From Polaribacter sp. Hel_I_88 (GTDB lineage: Bacteria > Bacteroidota > Bacteroidia > Flavobacteriales > Flavobacteriaceae), in contig NZ_JHZZ01000001.1 of NCBI RefSeq assembly GCF_000687935.1, forward strand, positions 2,986,001 through 3,050,000: a DNA stretch of 64,000 bases, read 5' to 3'. A model generated the notes under the pieces. It made no database searches. It had not been told where the DNA came from and saw only the letters and a program-made list of their open reading frames with translations. Positions 1 to 8,757 of this stretch are shown piece after piece; position 1 is the first letter of the stretch; each line of letters begins with the position of its first letter. A program made the translations under genes and the position numbers.

Positions 1-64
1 CAATGAAAGAAACTGTTCGCTAAATTCTAAAATTTTTGTCAAATTACTAAAATTGACGTTTAAT

Positions 65-595
65 TTAAATGAATATTGCTTTTAATTGAGATAAGCCATT
101 TCTTTTTCTAGTTTTTATTGTGCCTAAAGGAATATTGTATTCTTCTGAAATTTCTTTTTGAGTAAAACCTTCAAAATACAAAAGGTTTAAAATATTTCTA
201 AGTTTAGGTTCTAAATTAGCCACAATTTTATTAAGACCAATAGTATTTGTTGTGGAATCTGAATCTGTATGAGACATAAAATTATTAGCAAATTTCTCTG
301 AACTTATGTTTTTCAATGATTTTTTGGAAACTTTAGATCTTGTATAATCAATAGCAGAATTCCTAGCAATATTTAAAATCCATGTAAAAAATCGACCTTT
401 TTTAGACGAGTAATTTGCAGCATTGTTCCATATTTTTAAAAAAACGTCTTGTGTTAGTTCGCTTGCAACATCTTTATTTTTAACAATTTTTAAAATAATT
501 CCATACACACTATCAGCATATATAGTATGTAACTCTTCGAAAGCCGTTTCATTTTTATTTTGAAATCTTTTTATTAGTGCATCTAAGTCTGTCAT
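65..595 (-). CDS. ECF-type RNA polymerase sigma factor
   Basis: A 176-aa sigma-70 family protein of the extracytoplasmic function group. Region 2 is visible around residues 25-85 (ELTQDVFLKIW, then FFTWILNIARNSAIDYTR). Region 4 forms the C-terminal helix-turn-helix around residues 125-172 (FTQKEISEEYNIPLGTIKTR). Its role would be to direct RNA polymerase to an alternative promoter set. The start is an ATG with a Bacteroidota -7 box 23 bp upstream. No anti-sigma or FecR-like gene lies upstream in the window, and the downstream side is cut by the window edge, so its partner cannot be seen. The family call is firm; the stimulus is unknown. Confidence 0.92.
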   Translation of the reverse strand: MTDLDALIKRFQNKNETAFEELHTIYADSVYGIILKIVKNKDVASELTQDVFLKIWNNAANYSSKKGRFFTWILNIARNSAIDYTRSKVSKKSLKNISSEKFANNFMSHTDSDSTTNTIGLNKIVANLEPKLRNILNLLYFEGFTQKEISEEYNIPLGTIKTRKRNGLSQLKAIFI

Positions 596-617
596 AAAAT
601 CATTTTAATTTGTTTAA

Positions 618-625
618 CAAAGATA
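618..625 (-). promoter_or_regulatory. -7 promoter box of the sigma factor gene
   Basis: On the minus strand this reads TATCTTTG, a match to the Bacteroidota -7 consensus TAnnTTTG, 22 bases upstream of the ATG at 595. I see no good -33 TTTG at the expected distance, so it may be a weak or regulated promoter. Confidence 0.5.
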
Positions 626-1005
626 CTTTGATGTTAGACGAAAAAATGAGCTCAATGCAATTAGATTTTAACCTTAATAAGAATTTGTTTCATCCTTACA
701 AAAACTATTATTCTAAATAGACCATCTTCTATGTAAGAAAAATTCAATGATTGAAAATAGAATAATTGGTGTTTATAATTTTGATAAAAATAAGATGAAG
801 AAGTTTTAGATAAAGGTTTAGTTTGTGATATAAAAAGTTGATATTGTATTTGTTATATTCGAATTAAGAAAAGTTTAAAGGAACTTTTAAAGTTGTAAAT
901 TGTGTGGATTTGACTCAAATTTAATATAAAGAGTATGTTTTAAAAACAATGATTATGTAAAAATAATGTATGTAAACTGGTAAACTTAGCTGATGGTAGT
1001 AAATT
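626..1005. other. intergenic region, no gene recognised
   Basis: AT-rich spacer between the GH16-like gene and the sigma factor gene. Only very short reading frames occur, none with coding character. A sequence AAACTGGTAAAC near 975 loosely resembles the operator-like repeats over the PL6 promoter, but it is not placed in front of a gene. Confidence 0.5.
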
Positions 1006-2058
1006 TTATTTTTTAATCAATTTTTGAATGGTTGAAGCCCCATTTTTAAAATGTGTTTTTATAAAATAGATGCCATTAGAAAATTGAGAAATGTGTATCT
1101 GATTTTGAAATCCGTTTATTTTTAGTATTGACGAACCAATAGTATTTATAATTTCGATATTAGCTATTTTATTAGGTTCATCCGTTTTAACATGAATGAG
1201 CTCGTTAGCGGGATTTGGATATATTGTTAATTGAGGAATGGTAGCATCGTTAGTAGAATTATTTGATAAAGTAACAGATTTTGCTTTTATGCTTTCAATT
1301 TTAAAATAATCGATTACTAAAGTATGGGTACCAGTCCAATTAAAGTTTCCTGCCCAAGGTAAATTCCTAAAACCAATAATCACTTCTGACCATCCTTTAG
1401 CAATATTTGTATCAAAAGAATCTTGTAATACACCATCTATAAAAAAATCTACACTATCTGATCTCCATTCTATGGTGTAGGTATGAAACTCATCATCCAT
1501 TAAAGAGATTTTTTGATTATCTACATTTACTACTGCTTTTGCAGAACCTGTATGTGGAAGAGCCGTATTTTCATCTGCATCTCTCCAACTATTAAACCGT
1601 GCATCTGTCCAACCATTTGGAGTTGTTATATCATGAGGAGCTGCATCTCTATCCTGAGCTACTACTTCAATATCTACTTCATTAAAAATTGAGCCTGTTT
1701 GAGTATAAGTGAATAAAAAAGCGACTAAACCACCAGCTACAACAGCTCCTTTCATTCTAACTTCTAAGCGATGATTTTCTCCAACACCTCCAAAAATTAA
1801 TGTTTGATATGGATGTATTAAATCAGTATCATTGGTAATGTCAGCATCTACTTTTAGATACGCAAAACCATCTCCAGGAATAAATTTTTCCCAAGTGTCT
1901 TGTGTTGGATCAATTTCATTATAAAAGGCCCAATAGCTATCTACTGGAAGTCCTGAAGGATAACCAGCTGTATTGAAGTCTTCAAAATAACTTGTTTGAC
2001 TATTAATATCGTTAATTTGAAAAACTAAAAGTATGAAAACGAGAAGTTTATATTTCAC
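1006..2058 (-). CDS. secreted GH16-like glycoside hydrolase with T9SS sorting domain
   Basis: A 350-aa protein with a signal peptide at residues 1-20 (LLVFILLVF core). The jelly-roll domain covers about residues 24-257. It contains the GH16 catalytic signature EVDIE at 127-131 and the typical later strand FHTYTIEW (191-198) followed by FFIDG. Residues 275-350 are a T9SS type A sorting domain (IYPNPANELIHV ... GIYFIKT ... KLIKK). It should be exported across the outer membrane and hydrolyse a beta-glycan; the substrate cannot be read from the sequence. EVDIE, without the extra residue found in many laminarinases and agarases, is the lichenase-like form. The start codon is GTG, directly before the signal peptide. 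It is followed on the chromosome by a PL6 lyase, which suggests marine algal polysaccharide use. Confidence 0.85.
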   Translation of the reverse strand: MKYKLLVFILLVFQINDINSQTSYFEDFNTAGYPSGLPVDSYWAFYNEIDPTQDTWEKFIPGDGFAYLKVDADITNDTDLIHPYQTLIFGGVGENHRLEVRMKGAVVAGGLVAFLFTYTQTGSIFNEVDIEVVAQDRDAAPHDITTPNGWTDARFNSWRDADENTALPHTGSAKAVVNVDNQKISLMDDEFHTYTIEWRSDSVDFFIDGVLQDSFDTNIAKGWSEVIIGFRNLPWAGNFNWTGTHTLVIDYFKIESIKAKSVTLSNNSTNDATIPQLTIYPNPANELIHVKTDEPNKIANIEIINTIGSSILKINGFQNQIHISQFSNGIYFIKTHFKNGASTIQKLIKK

Positions 2059-2337
2059 TAAAAATACTTTTAGTAAATATAAGACAAATTTTTTAAACGT
2101 ATTTTTTATGAAATTATGGTACTTCTAGCTATAAGTTTCTGAAATTATTTAAAACTAATATTCACTAATAGAAGAAACTTAAATGACCTAAACAATTGGT
2201 TGCATTTACTTTTAAAATAGAAAATATATCAGGAATATTTGAAGTTTAAAAATGCGCAGATTTGACTATTATAAAGTAAATACTTAAAATGCAACTTTAG
2301 AAGATATCTTAAAAATGAAATTTTACAAGTAATGATT
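2059..2337. other. intergenic region upstream of the GH16-like gene
   Basis: AT-rich spacer. A short inverted repeat (ACTAAAA around a 3-base loop, about 2058-2077) lies directly in front of the GTG start of the GH16-like gene and could affect its translation. No gene or clear -7 box was recognised. Confidence 0.4.
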
Positions 2338-2380
2338 AATGGCAAATTAGCAAATCAAATTGAAAAGCTAATTTGCCATT
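2338..2380 (-). terminator. hairpin after the PL6 lyase gene
   Basis: A perfect 14-bp stem (AATGGCAAATTAGC paired with GCTAATTTGCCATT) with a 15-base loop begins 9 bases past the lyase stop codon. It lacks a long U tract on the minus strand, so it is either a weak intrinsic terminator or an RNA 3'-end stabiliser. Confidence 0.6.
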
Positions 2381-2388
2381 TGTTTATT

Positions 2389-5058
2389 TTATAGTTTAAT
2401 TATTTTTTTAATGATTGTTTTTCCATTGTCTAATTCTGCTTTTAAGAAATAGATTCCTTTAGACAATTTAGAAATATCAATATTTTCTTTATAGTCCCTA
2501 ACTTCTATGACTGATGCTGATACTGCATTATATATTTTAATCGATTTAATTTTTAAATCTTCATAATTTTTTAACTTTAGAATAGTATGAGAAGGAACTG
2601 GATAAATGGTGAAATTTTCAAGATCGAAATTTGTAGTTGATAAAGCTGCTGCTTCTCCAAAGAACTCTATTTCTGTAATATTAGACCATTGACTTTTTCT
2701 GGAATTTCCATCAACATTAAAGCGTCCAAAAGAAAGTAATTTTACATAACGCGCATTTGCTGTTATTTGATATTGATCAAAACCTTCTCTAGTTCCTGTA
2801 GTGGTTGTAATTTGTAAATCGCCAGAAGTTGGTAGAATTTTGGTAAAATCTGTTGTTTCAGTTCCTGTTGTAGAAACCCAAATTTGAAATCCATAAGGAT
2901 CAGCTTTATCGTCTGTAGCAATTTGAATTAAATCTAATTGATACTCTTTGCTTAAGTCGAAAATGATAAATTCGCCATCGCTTTTATAATCTCCAGCTAA
3001 AACATCTTGATCATCTGCTGTCCATTGCGTATTAAGATCTTTATCTAACGTGTTTACTGCAAAATTGGTTCTGCCACCTTCTGTTTGTTCTTTAGAAAAT
3101 GAATGAATTGAAACAGGACCACCACCTGCAACATTATTTATAAGTGGGTATAAATCTGTTAAATCTGCACCTTCTTGCGTAATATTTAAAGTTCTTTCAA
3201 TGGCGTCACTTCCTGTTGTTTGTGTAAATGTTACTGAACCTGTTCTGCTAGTAGTTTGTTCGTTTTTAGTAACAGATAATGATATTGTTGCATTTCCATT
3301 ACCAGCATTTATATCAATACTTATCCAATTATCATTTACAACAGCTTGCCAACCCACATTTGCTGTTACAAAAATATCGTTGCTAGAAGCACTTGCTGCA
3401 AGTGAAGATAAACTGCTAACTGTTAATGATTCTGTTACTGCAATAGTACAATTTCCATTATTTATACTTGCTCCAGCACTATCTAAAAAACAAGCTCCAA
3501 TTCCATAACCAACCATAGCATCTGTAATAGGTGAGTTATTGCCTAAGTTAGCACCTTTATTTGCAGAACCTGTTCCTGTGAATGTAAAAATTTCTCCATT
3601 TGGAGTTGCTGTAATTCCTGTTTCTTCAGAGAAGCCAGCATTTGTTTTGCCCAAGGTAGTTCCAGTAAATACGTTTCCACTATACGTTAAAGCAGTTCCA
3701 AGATTTGCGTACGAAGTTTCTGTATCTCCAGAAATAACTGATGTTATATTTGGATTGTTTTCTGCAAAATAAATTAAATTGTTAGAAACTGTTCCTGTAG
3801 GATCTGTAGAGCCTTTATCTGTATTATAAAATAATGGAGCATTTGTATTTACAATGGAATTGTTAGATACTATGATGTTTTCGGATTTTTGATATCCGTT
3901 AGAAACATTGGTAGAATTACAATCTACAGCTGCATTGTCAGAACCACCAATAAAGGTGATGCCATTATTCCATTTGGCTTGATCAAAGACAGTAATACAA
4001 TCTTGAATATAATTATTGGTGATGGTATGATTGCTATCTGTAATTCTAATGCCTCCTGTTCCATCTACATTTTCTCCTAAAAAGTAATTTCCATCTACTA
4101 ATGCGTTTGATCCATGTCGTAAAACCAAAGAACCTCTAGACTGCCTAAAAGTGTTGTTTGTGTAGGTGTTGTTTTTACTTTTATTGGTGATAATTTCATT
4201 TTCTCCATCTGCTTTTACAAAGTAATTGTTATGAACAAGTGCTCCACTATTTACGTTTTGATATTCACTTGTTCCAATTCTAATGGTTTCACTATCTCCA
4301 GCATTACTTTTAGTAGCATCCATTTTTTCGAAATTGTAGAAATAATTATTACTGATTGTATGACCAACTAAATTACAGCTTGTATTAATTTCTGGTTCGC
4401 CATCTGCAACTTCAGGAAATGCATTGTAAGCGTATTCTGCCAAGATTAAGGCACCAGCACTTTTTTTATTCATAAAAGTACAGTTAAGTACGGAATTGTA
4501 AGTTCCGTATAAAACGATCCATCTATGTTTTGTAATTGAATTATCTATAATGTCTTCAGCTAAATCACTTGGTTCGATTTGTAAGCCATCAATAACACAA
4601 TTTTGAATTGTACTATGATGTGCATAGTTATTTCCATTTCTAAATTCAATAAAGTTACTAGCTCCATAACCACCTTTCCAATGAAAGCCATCTACCACCA
4701 AATATTCTCCAGTTGCTGTTGTTACACTATTTTCTGATTCGCCACCAATTGTTAAACGAGCTCCACCAGTAAAAACGACACCTCCAGGAGTTTCTGCTCT
4801 AAAAGTTACAGGTTTTTCGGCAGTTCCAGATCCCAGAAACCTCATTCGTTCGTCAGTTGAATACGTTCCGTTTTTTAGTATAATTAAATCTCCTGGTTGA
4901 TAAATTACATTTCTTAAATCCTCAGGGTCATCAATCGTATAGGTTTTGTCTTGGGATAACATTTTGTAATTACTAGATAAAACAAGTAATAAAATGCATG
5001 ATTTTAAAATAAAATCCTTCAAAAAAGAAAACGTTTTTTTTGTAATTTTAAGTTTCAT
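2389..5058 (-). CDS. PL6 family alginate lyase-like protein, BACON + F5/8C + T9SS
   Basis: An 889-aa multidomain secreted protein. After an N-terminal signal region (residues 10-36), a parallel beta-helix of the chondroitinase B / PL6 family spans about 38-530. The PL6 core motifs are clear: GENEIITNKSKNNTY with the presumed catalytic Lys293, and SLVLRHGSN with Arg314, followed by GGIRITDSNHTITNNY. A BACON-like domain (about 545-630), a discoidin F5/8C carbohydrate-binding-like domain (about 650-800) and a T9SS type A sorting domain (about 815-889) follow. The expected reaction is beta-elimination of uronate-containing polysaccharide, most often alginate in this family. Its promoter carries tandem operator-like repeats, consistent with substrate-controlled expression. 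Fine specificity (polyM, polyMG) cannot be judged. Confidence 0.9.
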   Translation of the reverse strand: MKLKITKKTFSFLKDFILKSCILLLVLSSNYKMLSQDKTYTIDDPEDLRNVIYQPGDLIILKNGTYSTDERMRFLGSGTAEKPVTFRAETPGGVVFTGGARLTIGGESENSVTTATGEYLVVDGFHWKGGYGASNFIEFRNGNNYAHHSTIQNCVIDGLQIEPSDLAEDIIDNSITKHRWIVLYGTYNSVLNCTFMNKKSAGALILAEYAYNAFPEVADGEPEINTSCNLVGHTISNNYFYNFEKMDATKSNAGDSETIRIGTSEYQNVNSGALVHNNYFVKADGENEIITNKSKNNTYTNNTFRQSRGSLVLRHGSNALVDGNYFLGENVDGTGGIRITDSNHTITNNYIQDCITVFDQAKWNNGITFIGGSDNAAVDCNSTNVSNGYQKSENIIVSNNSIVNTNAPLFYNTDKGSTDPTGTVSNNLIYFAENNPNITSVISGDTETSYANLGTALTYSGNVFTGTTLGKTNAGFSEETGITATPNGEIFTFTGTGSANKGANLGNNSPITDAMVGYGIGACFLDSAGASINNGNCTIAVTESLTVSSLSSLAASASSNDIFVTANVGWQAVVNDNWISIDINAGNGNATISLSVTKNEQTTSRTGSVTFTQTTGSDAIERTLNITQEGADLTDLYPLINNVAGGGPVSIHSFSKEQTEGGRTNFAVNTLDKDLNTQWTADDQDVLAGDYKSDGEFIIFDLSKEYQLDLIQIATDDKADPYGFQIWVSTTGTETTDFTKILPTSGDLQITTTTGTREGFDQYQITANARYVKLLSFGRFNVDGNSRKSQWSNITEIEFFGEAAALSTTNFDLENFTIYPVPSHTILKLKNYEDLKIKSIKIYNAVSASVIEVRDYKENIDISKLSKGIYFLKAELDNGKTIIKKIIKL

Positions 5059-5083
5059 AGTTGTTTAATTTATAGATTTATAA

Positions 5084-5138
5084 TTGGTTACCCAAACTGG
5101 TTAACCAAATGTAGTATTTTTTTTTAGATAAAAACAAA
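5084..5138 (-). promoter_or_regulatory. PL6 promoter with tandem operator-like 13-mers
   Basis: On the minus strand the -7 box TACATTTG (5106-5113, TAnnTTTG) has a TTTG 21 bases further upstream (5135-5138). Overlapping its end are two adjacent 13-mers, TTTGGTTAACCAG (5097-5109) and TTTGGGTAACCAA (5084-5096), identical at 11 of 13 positions. The first contains the perfect dyad TGGTTAACCA. They cover the expected transcription start, as expected for repressor operators. The regulator is not encoded in this window. Confidence 0.65.
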
Positions 5139-5496
5139 TCTTTTTTAGTATAGTGTCAGGTATTTGTGTTTTAATTTTTGATGAATTTTTAAACATGAAA
5201 TATTCGTTATTATATTAGTTAAAAAGAAGATGAAAACTAACTGACATATTTACAGATTAATAACTTTTTTTTAATTAGCTGGTTTTTCAATTATTTTTAT
5301 AAAATGCCAGCTATTGTTGCTATGAGTAGTTTCTATCAGTATTTGTGTTTATTGATATTTTTAGAGAATAAATTTAGCTTTCTCATAAATGCTGTTTGGC
5401 TTGGTTTTAGCGGTCTTAATAATTATAATTTTAAACAGAAGTAGTTATTGCATAAAAATTATGTAAATATCATTTCTAAAAAAAGTAAATATTAGT
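5139..5496. other. intergenic region between the PL6 gene and the FKBP gene
   Basis: AT-rich spacer between divergent genes. A 46-codon frame at 5304-5444 shows no recognisable family or coding character. No repeat or RNA gene was recognised. Confidence 0.4.
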
Positions 5497-5925
5497 ATGA
5501 GTCAAGTAAAAGAGAACAACACAGTAAAAGTAAATTACACAGGAAAATTAGCTGATGGACAAGTTTTTGATAGTTCTGAAGGTAAAGAGCCTTTAGAAAT
5601 TACTTTAGGGCAAGGAAAGTTAATTCCTGGTTTTGAAAAAGGTTTAATTGATATGAAATTGAACGAGAAAAAAACTATTACTATTGCTAAAGATGATGCT
5701 TATGGAGATGTAAACGATGCCTTAATTCAAGAAGTAAATAAAGCACAATTACCACAAGATATGGCACCAGAAGTAGGGATGGGTTTAGTATCTAAAACTC
5801 CAGATGGACAAGAAATTAATTTATTGGTTGTAGAAGTAAAAGACGAAACAATTGTGGTGGATGGGAATCATCCATTAGCAGGTAAAGACCTTGTTTTTGA
5901 TTTAGAAGTTTTAGAAATTAAATAG
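5497..5925 (+). CDS. FKBP-type peptidyl-prolyl isomerase, SlyD-like
   Basis: A 142-aa cytoplasmic isomerase and chaperone of the SlyD/FkpB type. The FKBP fold is split: VKVNYTGKLADGQVFDSS and LGQGKLIPGFEKGLIDM at residues 10-60, then an insert-in-flap chaperone domain (about 65-125, with AKDDAYGDVND at its entry), then the closing FKBP strands with VFDLEVLEIK. It lacks the metal-binding His-rich tail of Escherichia coli SlyD, as is common in this phylum. It stands alone, followed by a strong terminator. Confidence 0.93.
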   Translation: MSQVKENNTVKVNYTGKLADGQVFDSSEGKEPLEITLGQGKLIPGFEKGLIDMKLNEKKTITIAKDDAYGDVNDALIQEVNKAQLPQDMAPEVGMGLVSKTPDGQEINLLVVEVKDETIVVDGNHPLAGKDLVFDLEVLEIK

Positions 5926-5948
5926 AATTTTAATTTTTTTATACATAG

Positions 5949-5985
5949 CCTGACAGTTTTACTCAAAATTGTCAGGTTTTTTTTT
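5949..5985 (+). terminator. intrinsic terminator after the FKBP gene
   Basis: A 12-bp stem (CCTGACAGTTTT / AAAATTGTCAGG, one G-U pair) with loop ACTC is followed by nine T residues, 23 bases after the stop codon. Confidence 0.9.
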
Positions 5986-6059
5986 GTATCTTTTTAAAAG
6001 AAATGAACTGTATTTCATAAAGCAATGTTAAAAACTAACCTTTAAACTCTTTGAATTGC

Positions 6060-6067
6060 TATATTTG
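6060..6067 (+). promoter_or_regulatory. -7 promoter box of the M14 peptidase gene
   Basis: TATATTTG matches TAnnTTTG and lies 27 bases before the ATG at 6095. A start at the in-frame TTG at 6056 would place the promoter inside the coding region, so this box supports the 6095 start. Confidence 0.5.
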
Positions 6068-6094
6068 AGAATTAAACAAAAACCAAACTTTATA

Positions 6095-8584
6095 ATGAAA
6101 AAATTACTGTTACTTTTCTTATTTATATCTGTTTCAATTACTGCTCAAAAAACAGATTTATCTTATTATTTGCCAGCAAACACAAATTACAACCAAAACA
6201 TACCAACTCCAGCATCTGTAATTGGACATGAAGTAGGTGAGTGGCATGTTACACACGATAAATTAGTGGAATACATGAAAGCTTTAGCAGCTTCATCAGA
6301 TAGAATATCCATAGAAAATAGAGGCAAAACCTATGAAGGTAGACCTTTGTTATTATTGACGATTACTTCTCCAGAAAATCATAAAAATTTAGAGACTATT
6401 CGTGAAAAACATATCGAAGCTACCAATAGCAATTCAGTTGATGTTTCTAAAAACCCAATAGTTGTGTACCAAGGATTTTCAATTCATGGTAATGAGCCAA
6501 GTGGATCTAATGCAGCTTTGGCAGTTGCTTATTATTTAGCTGCAGCAGATAATATAGATGATTTGCTAAACAATACTGTAATCCTTTTTGATCCTTCTTT
6601 TAATCCTGATGGTTTACAGCGTTTTGCGTATTGGGCAAATACAAACAGAAGTAAAAATATCAATCCAGATCCTAATGATAGAGAATATTCAGAGATTTGG
6701 CCAAGAGGAAGAACCAATCATTATCAATTTGATATGAATAGAGATTGGTTGCCTGTGCAATTGCCAGAAAGTACTGCAAGAATTGCGAGTTTTCATAAAT
6801 GGTTGCCAAATATTTTAACTGATCATCATGAAATGGGAAGCAATTCTAGCTTCTTTTTTCAACCAGGAATTCCTAGTAGAACAAATCCTGCTACACCACA
6901 AATGAACCAAGATTTAACCAAAGAAATTGCAACCTATCATGCAAAAGCGTTAGATAAAATTGGCTCTCTATATTATTCAGAAGAAAGTTTTGATGACTTT
7001 TATTATGGAAAAGGCTCTACATTTCCAGACATTAATGGAAGTATTGGTATTTTGTTTGAACAAGCAAGTTCTAGAGGACATGCACAAGAAACTGAAAACG
7101 GAATTTTAACATTTCCATTTACGATTAGAAATCAATTTACAGCAGCCTTATCTACTTTAGAAGCTGCTAAAAATATGAGAGTAAAAATCTTACAATATCA
7201 GCAAGATTTTTATCAAGAATCTAGAAATTCAGGAACCAACAAAGCTATTGTTTTTGGTGATGAAAAAGATGCTGCTAAAAGCTTTCATTTGGCAGAAGTA
7301 ATGAAAAAGCAACACATTAAAATTCATGAAGTAAAAGAAGATTTTACTGAAAACGGAAAAACCTTTAAAAAAGGCTATAGTTATATAGTTCCTATGAATC
7401 AGAAAAACCAACGTTTGGTAAAAGCGATGTTTCAAGTAAAAACTAAATTTCAAGATAGTTTGTTTTACGATGTTTCTGCATGGACTTTTAATCATTCATT
7501 TGGTGTAGATTTTGCTGAAAATGTTTCCATTTCTAAAGCAGGAAATGAAATCACAGATTTAAAAATGAATGCAGGTAACGTCTCTTTTAAAAGTGATTAT
7601 GGGTATTTAATGCCTTGGAATGAATTTTATGCTCCCAAAGCTTTAAATGCTATTTTACAAAAAGGATTGCGTGCAAAAGTATCAATGAAAAACTTTAAAA
7701 ATGGAGGAAATGCTTATGAGTATGGAACCATTTTTATTCCTGTGCAAAACCAAGAATTAAATGCAGCTGAAATGTATCAATTCTTAAATAAAGTTGCAGA
7801 TGAAAGTCATGTTAAAATTGCAGGTGTTACAACAGGTTTAAATGACGGAATTGATTTAGGTTCCAATAATTTTGAAGCAATTACAAAACCAAAAGTAGCC
7901 ATGATTGTTGGTGATGGAGTTGCAGGAAACGATTCAGGAGAAATTTGGCATTTGTTTGACCAACGTTTTGACATGCATTTAACACGTTTAGATACGCGCG
8001 ATTTTAATAGAATGGACATTGCAAAATATACGCATATTGTAATTCCAAGTAGTGGATTAGAGAAAGCAGCTGTAGAAAAATTAAAAACGTGGGTTCAAAA
8101 TGGTGGAATTATTGTAGGGTATAAAAATACAGCTAGATGGTTGGCAAGCAACAAAATGATCAATTTAAATTTTGAGAGTCAAAAAAGAGATTCCGTTAAA
8201 AATGTTTCTTTTGAAAACCGTTCTTTACAATCTGGAGCGCAAGTTATTGGAGGCGCAATTTTTGAAGCAAATTTAGACAGATCTCATCCAGTAAACTTCG
8301 GTTATAAGAATGATAAATTAGCTTTATTTAGAAATTCAACTATGTTTATTACTGCTGATAAAAACAGTTATAACAACCCAATTCAATATACTTCAAATCC
8401 ATTATTAAGTGGTTACATATCAAAAGAAAATGCAAAAGTAATACCAAATACAGTTCCTTTTAAAGCGCAGCGTTTTGGAAGAGGTAGAGTGATTGTTTTT
8501 ACAGACAATACAAATTTTAGAGCTTTTTGGTTCGGAACGAATAAGTTGTTAATGAATACTATTTTCTTTGGAGACAAGATGTAG
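6095..8584 (+). CDS. secreted M14 family zinc carboxypeptidase
   Basis: An 829-aa protein starting at the ATG of MKKLLLLFLFISVSITAQ, a clean signal peptide. The M14 domain occupies the first half. The zinc ligand motif HGNE is at residues 131-134, a further His lies in LTDHHEMGSNSSFFF, and the likely catalytic Glu is in GILFEQASSRG. The second half contains a beta-rich segment and a glutamine-amidotransferase-like segment (VAMIVGDGVAGNDSGEIWHLFDQ, later VVIPSSGLEKA and GRGRVIVFTDNTNFRAFW), as in large Bacteroidota M14 peptidases. It probably removes C-terminal residues from peptides in the periplasm or outside the cell; it lacks a T9SS tail. An in-frame TTG 39 bases upstream is rejected because it would precede the -7 box. 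Confidence 0.88.
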   Translation: MKKLLLLFLFISVSITAQKTDLSYYLPANTNYNQNIPTPASVIGHEVGEWHVTHDKLVEYMKALAASSDRISIENRGKTYEGRPLLLLTITSPENHKNLETIREKHIEATNSNSVDVSKNPIVVYQGFSIHGNEPSGSNAALAVAYYLAAADNIDDLLNNTVILFDPSFNPDGLQRFAYWANTNRSKNINPDPNDREYSEIWPRGRTNHYQFDMNRDWLPVQLPESTARIASFHKWLPNILTDHHEMGSNSSFFFQPGIPSRTNPATPQMNQDLTKEIATYHAKALDKIGSLYYSEESFDDFYYGKGSTFPDINGSIGILFEQASSRGHAQETENGILTFPFTIRNQFTAALSTLEAAKNMRVKILQYQQDFYQESRNSGTNKAIVFGDEKDAAKSFHLAEVMKKQHIKIHEVKEDFTENGKTFKKGYSYIVPMNQKNQRLVKAMFQVKTKFQDSLFYDVSAWTFNHSFGVDFAENVSISKAGNEITDLKMNAGNVSFKSDYGYLMPWNEFYAPKALNAILQKGLRAKVSMKNFKNGGNAYEYGTIFIPVQNQELNAAEMYQFLNKVADESHVKIAGVTTGLNDGIDLGSNNFEAITKPKVAMIVGDGVAGNDSGEIWHLFDQRFDMHLTRLDTRDFNRMDIAKYTHIVIPSSGLEKAAVEKLKTWVQNGGIIVGYKNTARWLASNKMINLNFESQKRDSVKNVSFENRSLQSGAQVIGGAIFEANLDRSHPVNFGYKNDKLALFRNSTMFITADKNSYNNPIQYTSNPLLSGYISKENAKVIPNTVPFKAQRFGRGRVIVFTDNTNFRAFWFGTNKLLMNTIFFGDKM

Positions 8585-8588
8585 GAAA

Positions 8589-8630
8589 TTCAGTTAGCAG
8601 TTTATCAGTAAGCAGTTGGCAGTCTGTAAG
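8589..8630. repeat. dispersed CAGTTGGCAGT-type repeat
   Basis: A non-coding run of related CAGT-rich words (CAGTTAGCAG, AGCAGTTGGCAGTCTG). Similar runs occur at 20171-20200, 20241-20270 and 36069-36100, always between genes, so it behaves as a small dispersed repeat family. Confidence 0.5.
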
Positions 8631-8643
8631 TTTTAGCAATTTC

Positions 8644-8676
8644 AGACCTCACAGGTTTTCAAAACCTGTGAGGTCT
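8644..8676. terminator. 16-bp perfect palindrome, terminator-like
   Basis: A perfect 16-bp stem (AGACCTCACAGG ... CCTGTGAGGTCT, with TTTT/AAAA at the tip and a single C in the loop) followed by TTTTA. It lies about 60 bases after the M14 peptidase gene. It may be a terminator, or a palindromic repeat unit recruited as one. Confidence 0.6.
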
Positions 8677-8757
8677 TTTATATTGTTGAATTTGTGGCGT
8701 TTTTGCTGTAACAAAATCAAGAGTAAAACGTCTTATTGATAACTAACCAACATTTAA

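Noticed and set aside
974-985. AAACTGGTAAAC, similar to the PL6 operator-like repeat
   Set aside because: It is a single imperfect copy without a promoter or nearby start, downstream of the GH16-like gene.
3200-4080. Open frames on the plus strand inside the PL6 gene
   Set aside because: They are antisense to a continuous, domain-bearing gene and show no protein motif.
5304-5444. A 46-codon open frame starting MPAIVAMSSF in the PL6-FKBP spacer
   Set aside because: No promoter, no motif, high content of rare features and an AT-rich background make it a chance frame.
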